A stretch of 64,000 bases of DNA from Conoideocrella luteorostrata (lineage: Eukaryota > Ascomycota > Sordariomycetes > Hypocreales > Clavicipitaceae), in the NCBI GenBank assembly GCA_032433595.1, contig JASWJB010000131.1:44018-108017 (forward strand). Direction: 5' to 3'. The notes below the pieces were generated by a model. It was not told where the DNA came from. It was given only the letters and a program-made list of their open reading frames with translations, and ran no database searches. Shown here one piece after another: positions 54,482 to 64,000 of this stretch (positions within the stretch are counted from its first letter, which is position 1; each line of letters begins with the position of its first letter). A program made the translations under genes and the position numbers.

Positions 54482-55999
54482 ATGACTGGTACATCGCCTA
54501 TCAGCCGCATAGCCGCCGCTTCCGGTGCATCGGGTGCCAAGGACGGATCGTCTGCCCCAGATTTACCTGCGATCAAGGAGGCTGTGCTAACAACCCTACC
54601 ACCACCAGAAGAGGCAGCGCAGTCAACAGACCAGCCCCTCAAACCGCCAGAGGCTACAGCCGATCGAAGACTCTCTGTCTCGTTGGCCGAACAGCCCACC
54701 CAGCAACAGCCTGTTCAGCTTATCAAAGAGAAGAACGGACAATGGGCACTGGCGCCGGACTCGCGGCTCGTTAACAATCTGTCATGGGTTGTGGGGTTCA
54801 TGGAACTCGCCAACGCGGGTGACTTTGCCGCCAACATCTGGAACGATATTCCCGTTCCCGTATATGCCGTCGTTTTCATGGCTATTGGTGGCACAGTTGC
54901 CGGCTTCCTGTCCATTTTTGCCTTTAGAGACGCCAGGAGGGCTTGGAACAACGTCCGCTATTTGCGGAAGCAGCGACGGTTATTACTTGAAGAAAAGAGT
55001 AGCTGCGAATCAAGGTCAACATCGACGCTGGAGCTTGATGTTATCTTGGCCATCAATTTCCGGGAACTTGGCACTGAGTTGGTGACGCGATGGATCATGG
55101 CTTTGCTCATGGGTTTTGGTGCTATACTTATTTCCATTGGAACCTACATGGCCATTGGTGGTGCTAACCAAGCCGTCTTTTTTGCCTCCAACTTATTATC
55201 CGGCTATGTTGGCAACGCTCCCATTGCTCTGTTTGGTCTTGTCAACTCCAGCTGGGCCGCCTTCATTTTCTGCAAGGCACACGGCCATGTTGTTGCTTCT
55301 CGTACATGCCTGGGATCCTGCACTGCCGCAGCATTGGTCAAGAGGCGAGCTCGAAAGGTCCAAGTGTTTTGCGTCATCAACGGTACGGCCACCGTTCTCG
55401 GCGGGGTGGCATCAATGGTCACGGCGACGCGGTGGTGGGGATATGTTGTTCTCATCCCCGTCATCATAGCATCCATCTTCTGCAACATCTGGTGGAGGAA
55501 AATGATGGGATATACCCGATCGGAGGGCCACCCTGCCATGGCGCGTGCCGATCTTGTTCACGCGCTGCAGTTTGCCGCTGCCGCCGAATTCAGCAATTTG
55601 GACGACCCTGAAGCGGTGCCACCGTGGTGCTCCGAGATGCCAGCAACTCTGGGAGACACGCTAGACTTTTTGGCTCAGCACTCACTGTTCCATCAGTACT
55701 GTCTCGAGGCTGTCGCAAATACAGATATTCGCCAAGCCCTGGGCGGAAATCTGACCGATGCTATTGACCTGACCATCAGCCCCCACGACATTTTCGTCCT
55801 CCCCTCAGCTTTGCACCCTACATTGATGGGTATCGCAAAGAAGGTCGTCAGGGACGTACGACCCAGCCACTTCAGAAACAGGGAACGATATCTTTCGGAA
55901 CTACTGGGTACATATTGCACAATGGCGCGTCAACACGGCATCGACGACGATGCTGGCAGCACTGGTAGTCACGAGGAGGTAGGTACGGAGAAAATCTAA
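54482..55999 (+). CDS. fungal integral membrane protein of unknown function
   Basis: Single exon of 505 aa. The first about 85 residues are polar, rich in Ala, Pro, Ser and Gln, and without a signal peptide. Hydrophobic segments lie at about 122-145 (YAVVFMAIGGTVAGFLSIF), 202-226 (WIMALLMGFGAILISIG), 240-262, 297-318 and 320-342 (YVVLIPVIIASIFCNIWW). A loop with RYLRKQRRLLLEE is a possible short coiled coil. The C-terminal 160 residues are soluble and globular in composition, ending in an acidic-Ser tail. I do not recognise a named family; similar-looking membrane proteins are annotated only as hypothetical in filamentous ascomycetes. The frame is long, uninterrupted and has normal codon use, so the gene itself is well supported. 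Confidence 0.8.
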   Translation: MTGTSPISRIAAASGASGAKDGSSAPDLPAIKEAVLTTLPPPEEAAQSTDQPLKPPEATADRRLSVSLAEQPTQQQPVQLIKEKNGQWALAPDSRLVNNLSWVVGFMELANAGDFAANIWNDIPVPVYAVVFMAIGGTVAGFLSIFAFRDARRAWNNVRYLRKQRRLLLEEKSSCESRSTSTLELDVILAINFRELGTELVTRWIMALLMGFGAILISIGTYMAIGGANQAVFFASNLLSGYVGNAPIALFGLVNSSWAAFIFCKAHGHVVASRTCLGSCTAAALVKRRARKVQVFCVINGTATVLGGVASMVTATRWWGYVVLIPVIIASIFCNIWWRKMMGYTRSEGHPAMARADLVHALQFAAAAEFSNLDDPEAVPPWCSEMPATLGDTLDFLAQHSLFHQYCLEAVANTDIRQALGGNLTDAIDLTISPHDIFVLPSALHPTLMGIAKKVVRDVRPSHFRNRERYLSELLGTYCTMARQHGIDDDAGSTGSHEEVGTEKI

Positions 56000-56855
56000 T
56001 TTACGGAGTGTATTCATTCCGATGGGGTTGTCGCCTATCGATCTATACTTAGTCGTATTTGCTCTTTTACTATATTGTCAGCATTTTGGTTTGTCAATTT
56101 ATTTGCTTAGAGAGCGGCATATTACAGTACATTTACATAGTTTGAGCGTGTTTGGGTGCTTAAATCCACGGAAGTCTACTGTTCGCGTTATCTCAGTCTC
56201 ATGCAGAAACAATGTCGCGTCGAATACAACGGATCGGGTGACGCAGCCTAGAGAAGAGACACAGCATCCTGTGGAAACAAGTTGGAGACCAAAGACTAGT
56301 AACCATCTATTAGTCACTTAGAACTCTATACCATTACTACTGTTCTCGTCGACGACTTTGGCCGTCCGCTCCTCAATGTCCCAACCAAAATCATACACCT
56401 GCTCCATCCTACTTAATTCTTTGTCGTTGGTGCCTTCGCTGGGGGGGTTATGCAGCCGCATAGATTCAGCCACGTTTCGTCTCCACGTTCACAAGATCTC
56501 AGCTTCCGATTCCGAGTTAAAATTACAGTGCCAGCTAACCTTCAAGCTTGGCAATCTGGAGTTAGAAACCCCAGCATCCCATTCCCCAATTGGCCTAGCT
56601 CACGGCCATCGTACAGCTCGTTTTGAATGCGAGCCCCTCAACCAAGACATGCGACTCGCCTAGGGTCAAAGACGGATCGCCCTGTGAACTAATTTCGAGT
56701 TATGCCGAGAAGCCATCGCTGGCCATGTCTCTTTCAGCTTCGTGTCTTCCGCCATTGCCATCTTCCCTCTTCTTCCGGTCTGCCTGATTGCGATCGCGCC
56801 ATCATATGAACAAGCCACGAGGAATATAAAGACAATACGCGCCGGCGAAAGCATC
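56000..56855. other. intergenic region
   Basis: About 0.85 kb. No gene is supported; the open frame that begins at 56742 is only the upstream in-frame part of the next gene. Confidence 0.55.
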
Positions 56856-57788
56856 ATGCTACTCACTGTTGCTGCTTCGGCGCTGGCCCTGATTGGCGGC
56901 GCAAACGGTGCCGGTATGCTCCCATCACCAACACCACAACCCATACCGGAACACTTCGCAGCCATCCTGCCGCGGCAGACGGACAACTTTGCAAGTTTAT
57001 CGCCAGAATGCACATCTGTTCTCTTTGACCTGTCTCCAGCGCCGACTCTAAAGCCCGACTTGCAGAGTTACATCCTCAGCGTTGTCCCGACGTTAACCAA
57101 CCCTTGCGACCTTAATCCGCCCGGCAGTCTCAGCAGCGCATATAGCAGTTATCGATCCGCAGCACTCTCGTGGGCCTCTGCCAACGAAGGCAAGTTATCG
57201 GTGTGCCCTCAACTAAAGAGCGCGCAAGCCAAATACTCGGCATTGTGCTCCTCTACCGGCGGAGGAAATAGCCCTTCAAGGACAGGCGGCACGGCTTCAC
57301 CAACAAGAACAGGTTCCGGTTCCGGTTCCGGCTCTGGTTCCGGGTCAGGGCCAGATAGTAGCAACGGCGACACTGGCTCGTCTGGGGGAGGTAACAGTGG
57401 TTTGTCTGGAGGCGCAATCGCTGGAATCGCAATTGGTGCTTTTGCTGGAGTCGCAGCCGTCGCAGCCGCAATCATCTTCTTCATATGGAGGGCGAGAAGA
57501 AAGGCAAAGATGACATCCGGCAATGCGAACCAGCCAGACATACAGCAGCAGCAGCAACAACAACAACAAGCACAGCAGCAAATGTTACAGCAACCAGGGC
57601 AACCATACGATAAGAATATGTACCCGCACCCCCCTCATGGTCAGTACGTGTACGAGATGCCACCACCGGGAATGCAGCCACCAACAGAGCTGGCGGGTAA
57701 TGTGCAGCCGCCACCGGCAGAGCTGGGATACAACTCGGAGCCTCTGTACGAAATGCCGGCAACGCATGGGAATGGGCGGAGGACATAA
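56856..57788 (+). CDS. single-pass cell-surface protein, DUF7735-type, with poly-Gln tail
   Basis: Single exon of 310 aa from the ATG at 56856 (MLLTVAASALALIGG), which begins a signal peptide; the 38-codon upstream extension would spoil it. The ectodomain of about 100 residues has four Cys (SPECTSVL, NPCDLNPP, SVCPQLK, SALCSS) in the spacing of fungal DUF7735/infection-structure-type proteins. A Ser-Gly-Pro-Thr linker with six Gly-Ser repeats follows, then a membrane segment GGAIAGIAIGAFAGVAAVAAAIIFFIW and a basic stop-transfer RARRKAK. The cytoplasmic tail has nine consecutive Gln and then Pro-Tyr-rich repeats containing YEMP twice. This architecture (Cys-rich head, flexible stalk, one membrane pass, low-complexity tail) resembles wall-stress sensors of the Wsc/Mid2 type without being one of them. 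Confidence 0.8.
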   Translation: MLLTVAASALALIGGANGAGMLPSPTPQPIPEHFAAILPRQTDNFASLSPECTSVLFDLSPAPTLKPDLQSYILSVVPTLTNPCDLNPPGSLSSAYSSYRSAALSWASANEGKLSVCPQLKSAQAKYSALCSSTGGGNSPSRTGGTASPTRTGSGSGSGSGSGSGPDSSNGDTGSSGGGNSGLSGGAIAGIAIGAFAGVAAVAAAIIFFIWRARRKAKMTSGNANQPDIQQQQQQQQQAQQQMLQQPGQPYDKNMYPHPPHGQYVYEMPPPGMQPPTELAGNVQPPPAELGYNSEPLYEMPATHGNGRRT

Positions 57789-58040
57789 TGTACTATACAA
57801 GTTGGATGTACCCTTGTAATGATTCAGACTCATAATGTAGAAGCAAGAGACAGGCGGGCACGCTCTGGCGCAAAACTATAAAACAAGCTTGATGTGAATT
57901 TGAGAAATAAATGTGTATTGAACAGTAAAATCGTTAAGAATTATGAGTCATATAAAATGTGAAGTTAGGGAGCAGTCGGCTGCGAGTAAAATGCTTTTAT
58001 TAACACCCAGTTAAAGCTTATTCTAGTTTACGCAGCTTGA

Positions 58041-61034
58041 TTATACATCGTCCCACTGCCTGACAACATGACATTCCCCAACTGCGCCTTTAACCACCAA
58101 GACCAAATCATCAAGAGCAGTCAGAAACCTCAAGTACGCCGACACAGCCACGCAATACCGCCGATAATTCTCATCCCGCACCAAGGTCGTGTTCAGCATC
58201 GCAGTTCGGTGCTGTGCATGCCACCAGGTATAAAAGTTGCGAATCAGCGGCGCTGGCAGTCTTTCCGGCAGTGGCGCGCCGGTTGTAAAAGACATCCCTA
58301 TAACCCCCAATACAGCCATGATATCGCCAATGACATGATCGTCCAGAAAACCAACCGTTATCGTGAATCGATCCTGCAGCTCCTTGGATAGTGAGCTCGA
58401 TAGATCCAGCAGCCGCCCGAGTGATTGATTCATAGTCAAGGAGAGTCTTTGTGCTTCTCGGAGGGAATGCTGATCAAACGGACCAAAGCTTGCCTCAATT
58501 TTGAGTATGCTGAGAGCGCCATCAAGAGAGAGAAGTGTGTCGGCGACATTGAGGGAGATTTGCTCTGCAACTGCATTCAAGGGGCTGCTTTGTTGCTCTG
58601 CCAGTCCCCAGTGGGAAAGCAGAAGGGCGTAGTGATCGGCAAGGGTGCTTATGGTTTCCCCAAGCGTCTGACAAACGTGGTTGGTGGCGGAAGGCGGCTT
58701 GGGAAATAGTTGAACAACACATGAGGCCGTAAATCCCAATAACACGGTGACCAACCGCTTCCAAAATGCCTCGTATCCAACACCTGGAAGACCATACTGT
58801 ACGATATGTTGGTGATCGTAGCTAAATCCTATGACAAGAGCAAAAGTCGCACCCGCCATGATGCCCGCTTGGGCAAAAGCGGGAGGAAGGAATATACGCA
58901 GCCAAACAAGGATCAGGACCATCAACGCACTGATAGCGCCAAGTCCATATGGGTTGCCAATCCCGGACCCAGATCCAATGTACCATGCTATCATTCCCAT
59001 AACACCGCCGACCACTGTACCCACACCTCGCGATACGACCGAAAAGGTAAAATCGGCCATGTACACCAAGAGACATGTTTGCGCACTAATGACGCCCCAA
59101 ATGCCCTTTTCTCTGTAGAAGAAGCCGGCGGAATGTGGAATGGCGGCAGGAGTAGAAGTAACAATGGTCACAATGACCATTCGAAGTGCGTACATGCCAC
59201 CTGGATTTGTGAGCCACTTGTACGTGCTGGCCATTGCGCGTGTAACAGAGGATCTCGGATTTGGTCTGATGCCACCACGACTCGCTCGCAGGCGCCTACA
59301 AGCTTCTGCAGCTTTATCCTGGAGCAGAATCGGGCTGGCAGGGCCATGAGGGTCGTCAGCGGGATCAGTTGTCGTGCCTGAAACAGGAACCGAAAGCCGC
59401 CCATCGAACAGCCAAGTGAAGGCATATCGAAGGCGATATGGAAGCCAGATGCGGTGGGATTTCCTGGCAGATGTCAAATGAAGGGTCATGTCTAGAAGTT
59501 TCTCAATTGCATTGGTTAGGCCAACTATACGTTCTTCAATTACCATGGCTACAACAATGCCACGAAGAAGTTGCGCTCCACGTTTCCCTGGTGGCTTGAG
59601 GCGGCCATGTTCATCAAATAAATCTTCGTGACTTTGGAGTACCCTTTCCGTCGTGTTTCTTATGCATACTCCCCGCGTGGTTTGCAAAGCTGCCAGTTTC
59701 ATTTCCAGCTCTTGTGCTAATTCATCGAATGTTTGTTGCTGTGGCTGGCCCACCCAACGGCGGGTGTTGACTGTATTAATGCATTTTGCGACAATCTGAA
59801 TTGAATCCGAGCATACTTGTAAAATGGGTGTTGTCGTTTCCAAGATTGCCTGTCTGGTCCGCTCGCGTGCGTCACCCTGCTCGGGGCTGCGAAGCGCAGT
59901 GATCAAATCCGCGCTTTCTTGTATCTGATGTAGACCAATTCCGCTATTCTCCAAGTGGCTCTTTTCTCCATCAACCTGGTGCTTGTCAAGCTGTTCTTCC
60001 CTGTTGACGGCATCGATTCGGGCGATGTGAAAGTCAATTATTGAAAGACTGGCTAACATTGTTTCTCGAACAGGTCCATGGAGCCTCTCAACATCTTCTG
60101 CGTTCCATCGACCACGGGACATATCGAGTGGCAAGAAAGCAAGCGCCGGTTCCATGGATTTATAAAGAGCCATGGTTTTGCTCTTAGCCGCAGCTAGTTC
60201 TTCCAGGGACACAAATTGGCCTTTCAGTCGCCGTTTCGTGGTATTCAGCGCGAGTTCTTCCAACCGTATGAGCTTCTCCATCTTATCTAAAACTGCATAA
60301 GACGTTGAATGGGGGAAAAGGAGCAAACAACATGCCGCTCCCAACCCGATGCCGATGGCACCAGGCTTCACTAGCACAGAGCCTAGGTCTGCATTGAAAG
60401 ATGGGAGTGTGGGGCCGATCAGTAGGAAGAGGTCGGTGATGATTGTGCCGAATAGCTGAAGCAAGGTAAACTTCGGGTTGGTCAAGCGTATGCGGGCCAA
60501 GGCATATATAAATACAGCAGCCATAACATAAAACACAGCCGTCACTCGCACATCAAGCATAAACCCTTCGTGGATGAGAGCTTGAGCTTCCCAGGAAACA
60601 GATTTGCCCGTCTGTTTCGCCTGCGCACCGGCAGCTTGCTGAAGAGCTTGCAGAGCTCTCTGCGTCTCGGACTCCGGACGAGCAGCCAGCGCCGCTTTCA
60701 TTGTGAGCAGTCCCCATGCCCATGCGAGACACATGCCCAGCAGTAACGAGAGTGCCGCCAACAAGTAGATGAAGACAATGCTTGCTGGCGGAACAATGAA
60801 TAGAACCAACGAAGCAAAAAATGTCGCCAGACCGATGTTGTTGAGGGCCGGTTGAATGAAAACGAGCAGGGTCGCGACCCAAACGGCCACCCAGCAACGG
60901 AACACGACTTTACCATCATGCGCATTGAAATGGTTCAGCCATACCGGTAATTTCCATCGCCGCCGGCTCTGAGGTTGAGCCGTCGGCGGACCTCTCGGCA
61001 CAGATGCTGTGCGTGCATCGGGACTCGCGGCCAT
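58041..61034 (-). CDS. large ArAE/DUF2421 transporter-like membrane protein (Bre4-related)
   Basis: Single exon of 997 aa. A polar N-terminus leads into a first membrane block (about residues 43-118 and 165-250) with the ER transporter 6TM-N pattern: WVAVWVATLLVFIQPALNNIGLATFFASLVLFIVPP. A long soluble middle with helical, probably coiled segments follows. A second membrane block (about 630-790) includes ALRMVIVTIVTSTPAAIPHSAGFFYREKGIWGVISAQTCLLVYMADF. The C-terminal part matches the DUF2421 region after that block. This is the fungal ArAE family, related to the brefeldin A-sensitivity protein Bre4 and to bacterial aromatic acid exporters. Transport of aromatic acids has not been shown for most fungal members. 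It converges with the DUF7735-type gene (252 bases between stops). Confidence 0.88.
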   Translation of the reverse strand: MAASPDARTASVPRGPPTAQPQSRRRWKLPVWLNHFNAHDGKVVFRCWVAVWVATLLVFIQPALNNIGLATFFASLVLFIVPPASIVFIYLLAALSLLLGMCLAWAWGLLTMKAALAARPESETQRALQALQQAAGAQAKQTGKSVSWEAQALIHEGFMLDVRVTAVFYVMAAVFIYALARIRLTNPKFTLLQLFGTIITDLFLLIGPTLPSFNADLGSVLVKPGAIGIGLGAACCLLLFPHSTSYAVLDKMEKLIRLEELALNTTKRRLKGQFVSLEELAAAKSKTMALYKSMEPALAFLPLDMSRGRWNAEDVERLHGPVRETMLASLSIIDFHIARIDAVNREEQLDKHQVDGEKSHLENSGIGLHQIQESADLITALRSPEQGDARERTRQAILETTTPILQVCSDSIQIVAKCINTVNTRRWVGQPQQQTFDELAQELEMKLAALQTTRGVCIRNTTERVLQSHEDLFDEHGRLKPPGKRGAQLLRGIVVAMVIEERIVGLTNAIEKLLDMTLHLTSARKSHRIWLPYRLRYAFTWLFDGRLSVPVSGTTTDPADDPHGPASPILLQDKAAEACRRLRASRGGIRPNPRSSVTRAMASTYKWLTNPGGMYALRMVIVTIVTSTPAAIPHSAGFFYREKGIWGVISAQTCLLVYMADFTFSVVSRGVGTVVGGVMGMIAWYIGSGSGIGNPYGLGAISALMVLILVWLRIFLPPAFAQAGIMAGATFALVIGFSYDHQHIVQYGLPGVGYEAFWKRLVTVLLGFTASCVVQLFPKPPSATNHVCQTLGETISTLADHYALLLSHWGLAEQQSSPLNAVAEQISLNVADTLLSLDGALSILKIEASFGPFDQHSLREAQRLSLTMNQSLGRLLDLSSSLSKELQDRFTITVGFLDDHVIGDIMAVLGVIGMSFTTGAPLPERLPAPLIRNFYTWWHAQHRTAMLNTTLVRDENYRRYCVAVSAYLRFLTALDDLVLVVKGAVGECHVVRQWDDV

Positions 61035-61312
61035 TGTACGGTGATGCTGGACGCCGAAGTTTCGGCCATCGGACGTGTTTGGCTCGTATTATATGCTGTG
61101 ATAATACACCAGCCCGACCTAAGGAGATGCGTACTTCAATTGGACGAGATTGCCAAAATGACGTGTTGAAAAATAATTAAAATTAGACGATTTCCGGAAG
61201 TTTACGAAAACAATAAACCACGCTAGTTTTTCCGCCCCATAATACGGAGTACAGAGAACTCAAATAGTATCTTGATAGTACGTCAAGCTGAGGTCCACCT
61301 ACTCAGTTGTAG

Positions 61313-61313
61313 T

Positions 61314-61345
<32 letters not shown>
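61313..61345. repeat. (TAAC)n tetranucleotide microsatellite
   Basis: About eight perfect tandem TAAC units end directly at the palindrome TACGGAGTACTCCGTA (61346-61361). Confidence 0.95.
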
Positions 61346-61347
<2 letters not shown>

Positions 61348-61361
61348 CGGAGTACTCCGTA
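61346..61361. repeat. perfect 16-bp copy of dispersed palindrome
   Basis: TACGGAGTACTCCGTA, self-complementary over 16 bases. It lies about 100 bases from another half-copy (61243-61251). Confidence 0.95.
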
Positions 61362-61612
61362 TATATATTGTGCCAGCGCTCAACTGTCGAGCTACTTCAT
61401 ACCAGTCAGCCCCAGCGCCACCCAAGCAGACGTGGATTCCCCTCCACCACCCCCCAATCCCGGGAAACAGATATATCTCGGAGGCACATTTCACCGTGGA
61501 TAAGGGTTCGTGGCAGCAAGCTCCCATTAGTGTGCTCCAACTAGTTACTACAGACTGACTCTGTAAAACGAGGAAAACTATCTGAAACCACCTACGCTTT
61601 GAGGATGAAAGC

Positions 61613-63909
61613 TCAACCGAACAAAACGAAAACGGACGCTAAAAGAGCGGCATTAACCACAATCAACAGTGACGAACCATACACGGACGCGGCGTTTCGG
61701 TTGCCATCACCGCCTCCACCGTTACTCCCGTTCCCTCTGTCTCTACCATGTCCTCCCGGCCCAGCTTCCCACACTGAACTGTTCCACACTTTAAAAGTCA
61801 AGCTCGAGTTCAACCTCGGCTTCAAATCCAGTTCCATCTCTGTAACCTTGTCGGTACTCTCCTGGCCATTCCAGCAGTGCCTCTCGAAACAACGGCTGCA
61901 CTGCCCAGGCAGATCCATACCAACGCGCTTCACACTTCCCCTGATGGCTGCACATGCCAGGCAGACAGGCCAGTCAGCATCTACTTTACCGTTTCCGTAG
62001 GTTGCAAGGTGAAAAGCGTTTTCCAGTGTATCATTGAGCTGCTCGTTAGTGAATGACGATTTTCTGTACGTGAAGTTCGAAAAGCCGGACCAGGGAGAGT
62101 TAGGAAGGTAGAGAACCAGCGGTGTGTTGGTGTCATTGCAGCCGAAGAATGTAGGTTGGCTGGTGAAGTTTTTGGTGACCATTGTGTCAACGGTGGGTAT
62201 CTTGGGGAATGGTATGTTCCCTTGGGAGGCGGAGCGAGCGGTGTCTGCTTAGTTTGTAAGTATTTGCTCGACGGCGCAAGTAAAGTGAGCTCAATGGCGG
62301 CCTACTCTGCAGACTTGTTCCATTTACCCAAGCGTATTTACCCTCAGAGGATGCTTCATAAATAATCATGAAATCCACATGTCGTTGAGGGATAATCAGA
62401 GGTCGTATTGGATTGTTTTCGCCGGTCAAGCTACCATCCACCTGATACCCAGGTCAGACCGAACCGTCGAATTTACCGATGATAAAACTCACCAGCAAGA
62501 GGTCCGAAACCCCCTCCATCGCCGTATTGTATCCTTCAAAGGGGTTCGGATACGTCGCCCAAATGGACTGATTGAATGACTGTTGAAAGTTGGAGGCCGT
62601 CTCATTCACAAGTTGCACCAATGGACTCTGCGCTTGTCCCGGCGGAATGGGAATGCTGTTCCCCACGTTTGGTGTCCTCGTTTGCCGCCGAAAGAGCTTT
62701 TGTAACGCTCGTTTCGCAAAGATTGCGACGCCGTAAAAGTCATCTATGAACCAGGCTGAGAAAGCATCCGTTGTAGAACCCTGAATGAAGCTAATCTTGT
62801 CAAACCCACGCACGCATTGGCTGCTATTCTGTACTGAGCCGTTGAGCATTTGCGTTCCCAGCCACAGGAGAGGCATGAATCCTTGCACACGACCGCCAAG
62901 CCAGCTCCCAAACTCGAATGGGGTGACTTCGTAGGAGGTCAGGTTGAAACCATTGGTAGAATTACGTCCGGGGTACATGATGTTGCCGATTTCGGGCGAC
63001 TTCCCGGGAACGACCTCCGCAAGAGTAATAATAGGCATGGGACCTTTGCCCACAGCAAACAGTGAACCCGAAGAGTTCGAGGCGACATCGGAAAAGCTTG
63101 CATATGTCCAGTTTTGGGGCAGCCAAGAACCCCAGAATTGGCCAAAGGTGTCCGCAACAGAGACAGGAAACCCAAGTTCTGCTTTGGCGCCAGCATTTTC
63201 AAATATGGTATTGAAGAATTCAGTTTGGTTTCCTGATGCGCCGGAGTCATATGGAGCAGAGAAGTTGGTTGCTTTCTTAATATCTTCCATGCTAGCGAAG
63301 TTGTTTGCTGCCCTGGTATTACAGTCAACAGGGTGAATCGCGCGTGAATAAATAAATAAATGCAGGGTGAAGAGCTTACAACAGGGATACTGTCACGGCA
63401 CCACCACCACTAAGTCCCGTAATGTACGACAGAATTTGACTTAACCCCCCAGTGCGTGCAGCCATGGCGGCCGGGTACCGAGAATCGTATGCTTGCCAGA
63501 TTCCTAGGCCGCCAATGCCTGATTGAGTACCGCCGCCCGAGATTGACATTCCCACAACCGGGACATTAGATTCATTTAATTTATTGATGAAGTCTTGTAC
63601 ATCAAAACCGCTAATGTTTGCGGTGTTGAGATAATCTCTCAACGAGGGTATGACCTCTTTGCCCCTCGACCTACGCCAGTCTTGCTCAACGTTGGAAAGA
63701 CCCTAGCCTACGGTTAGTTCATCTTGAAGAGTCTCGACGCTGCATAAAAGTAGACAGTATCGCACGTTGGAGGGGCCCCTGATTCCGAGATTTGGGGGAC
63801 ACTGGGTGTAGACCGGCACATAAGGATCTGAAGCTGGGTTCCGATGTTGGCACTGCACATGGACGAACAATGTAGTAACAAAAAGCACATCTGTGTAGCG
63901 TCTCTTCAT
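61613..63909 (-). CDS. secreted, GPI-type phospholipase B / lysophospholipase
   Basis: Five minus-strand exons (63909-63766, 63702-63380, 63312-62493, 62441-62306, 62244-61613) give 684 aa. The first donor is GTGCGA, weaker than the rest. Residues 1-20 form a signal peptide. The cPLA2-type lipase site is visible: nucleophile Ser103 in GMSISGGGTQSG, with TGLSGGGAVTVSLL further on, and the catalytic-type Asp in VDGSLTGENNPIRPLI (Asp431) right after the third intron. The C-terminus has a Cys-rich segment, a Gly-Asn-rich linker and a hydrophobic end (SLLIVVNAALLASVFVLFG), the pattern of a GPI-anchor signal. It removes fatty acids from phospholipids and lysophospholipids at the cell surface. The SGGGTQSG form departs from the usual SGGGYRAM, and TGLSGGGAVT from TGLSGGSWL, so it is a divergent member. 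The start is only 91 bases from the window end, so the promoter is outside. Confidence 0.88.
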
Positions 63910-64000
63910 TGTGATTGAATGATTGAGGCTGATTTAATTAAACAGGCTTAGACTGGCAGTCGTTGATCCACGGTAAGATCCAATCCTTGCGGGATTGAGT

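Larger units (their letters stand above)
61035..61612. other. intergenic region with tetranucleotide repeat and palindrome
   Basis: 578 bases between the ArAE gene promoter and the 3' end of the phospholipase gene. It contains TACGGAGTA at 61243-61251, a run of TAAC tetranucleotides, and the second perfect copy of the dispersed palindrome, immediately adjoining the run. Confidence 0.65.

Noticed and set aside
1..64000. CRISPR arrays, tRNA or rRNA genes, telomeric repeats, full transposons
   Set aside because: I looked for regularly spaced repeats, tRNA B-box-like GGTTCRA with matching stems, TTAGGG arrays and transposase motifs and found none that held up.

Overview
The window is nuclear DNA of a filamentous ascomycete, most likely a Sordariomycete of the Hypocreales (insect-, nematode- or plant-associated type). 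The grounds are short 50-110 bp spliceosomal introns with GTRNGT...YAG borders, 0.3-2.7 kb intergenic gaps, a HET-domain gene, CYP52-type P450s, DUF7730/DUF7735/DUF7907-type proteins and many secreted hydrolases. The order-level assignment is inference; no rRNA, tRNA, CRISPR array, transposase or telomere repeat was seen. I rebuilt exon structures by eye; every spliced total I give is a multiple of three and ends at a stop codon.

Layout: (1) 1.5-5.5 kb: secreted histidine acid phosphatase and a small DUF7907-type secreted protein. (2) 5.7-12.5 kb, all minus strand: an AidB-like acyl-CoA dehydrogenase with a peroxisomal-type SKI end, a CYP52-type P450 and a fatty-acid-hydroxylase-superfamily enzyme, plausibly one lipid/hydrocarbon oxidation group. 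The dehydrogenase has an in-frame TAG at codon 99, where the family normally has Trp, in an otherwise intact gene. (3) 12.5-23.7 kb, gene-poor: a DUF7730/F-box-like protein, a secreted SLT/lysozyme-fold protein and a secreted phosphorylcholine-phosphatase-like HAD enzyme. (4) 23.7-30.6 kb: secreted L-amino-acid oxidase divergent from a secreted amidase, then a second CYP52-type P450. (5) 31.7-43.9 kb: GH29 alpha-fucosidase, FAD amine oxidase, Dal5-type MFS permease, GH92 alpha-mannosidase and an alginate-lyase-fold protein, a possible glycoprotein-glycan/amine salvage locus. (6) 44.3-53.0 kb: a truncated CAP/Srv2 paralogue (N-terminal half only), a possible 87-aa gene, a HET protein and an M20 amidohydrolase. 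(7) 54.5-63.9 kb: two membrane proteins, a 997-aa ArAE/DUF2421 transporter-like protein and a GPI-type phospholipase B.

The most unusual signals are the TAG-for-Trp codon in the acyl-CoA dehydrogenase (in a form that A-to-I mRNA editing could correct), the CAP paralogue lacking its actin-binding half, and a dispersed intergenic motif TACGGAGTA, found at 16 loci and none in a called exon, which forms the perfect palindrome TACGGAGTACTCCGTA at two of them.
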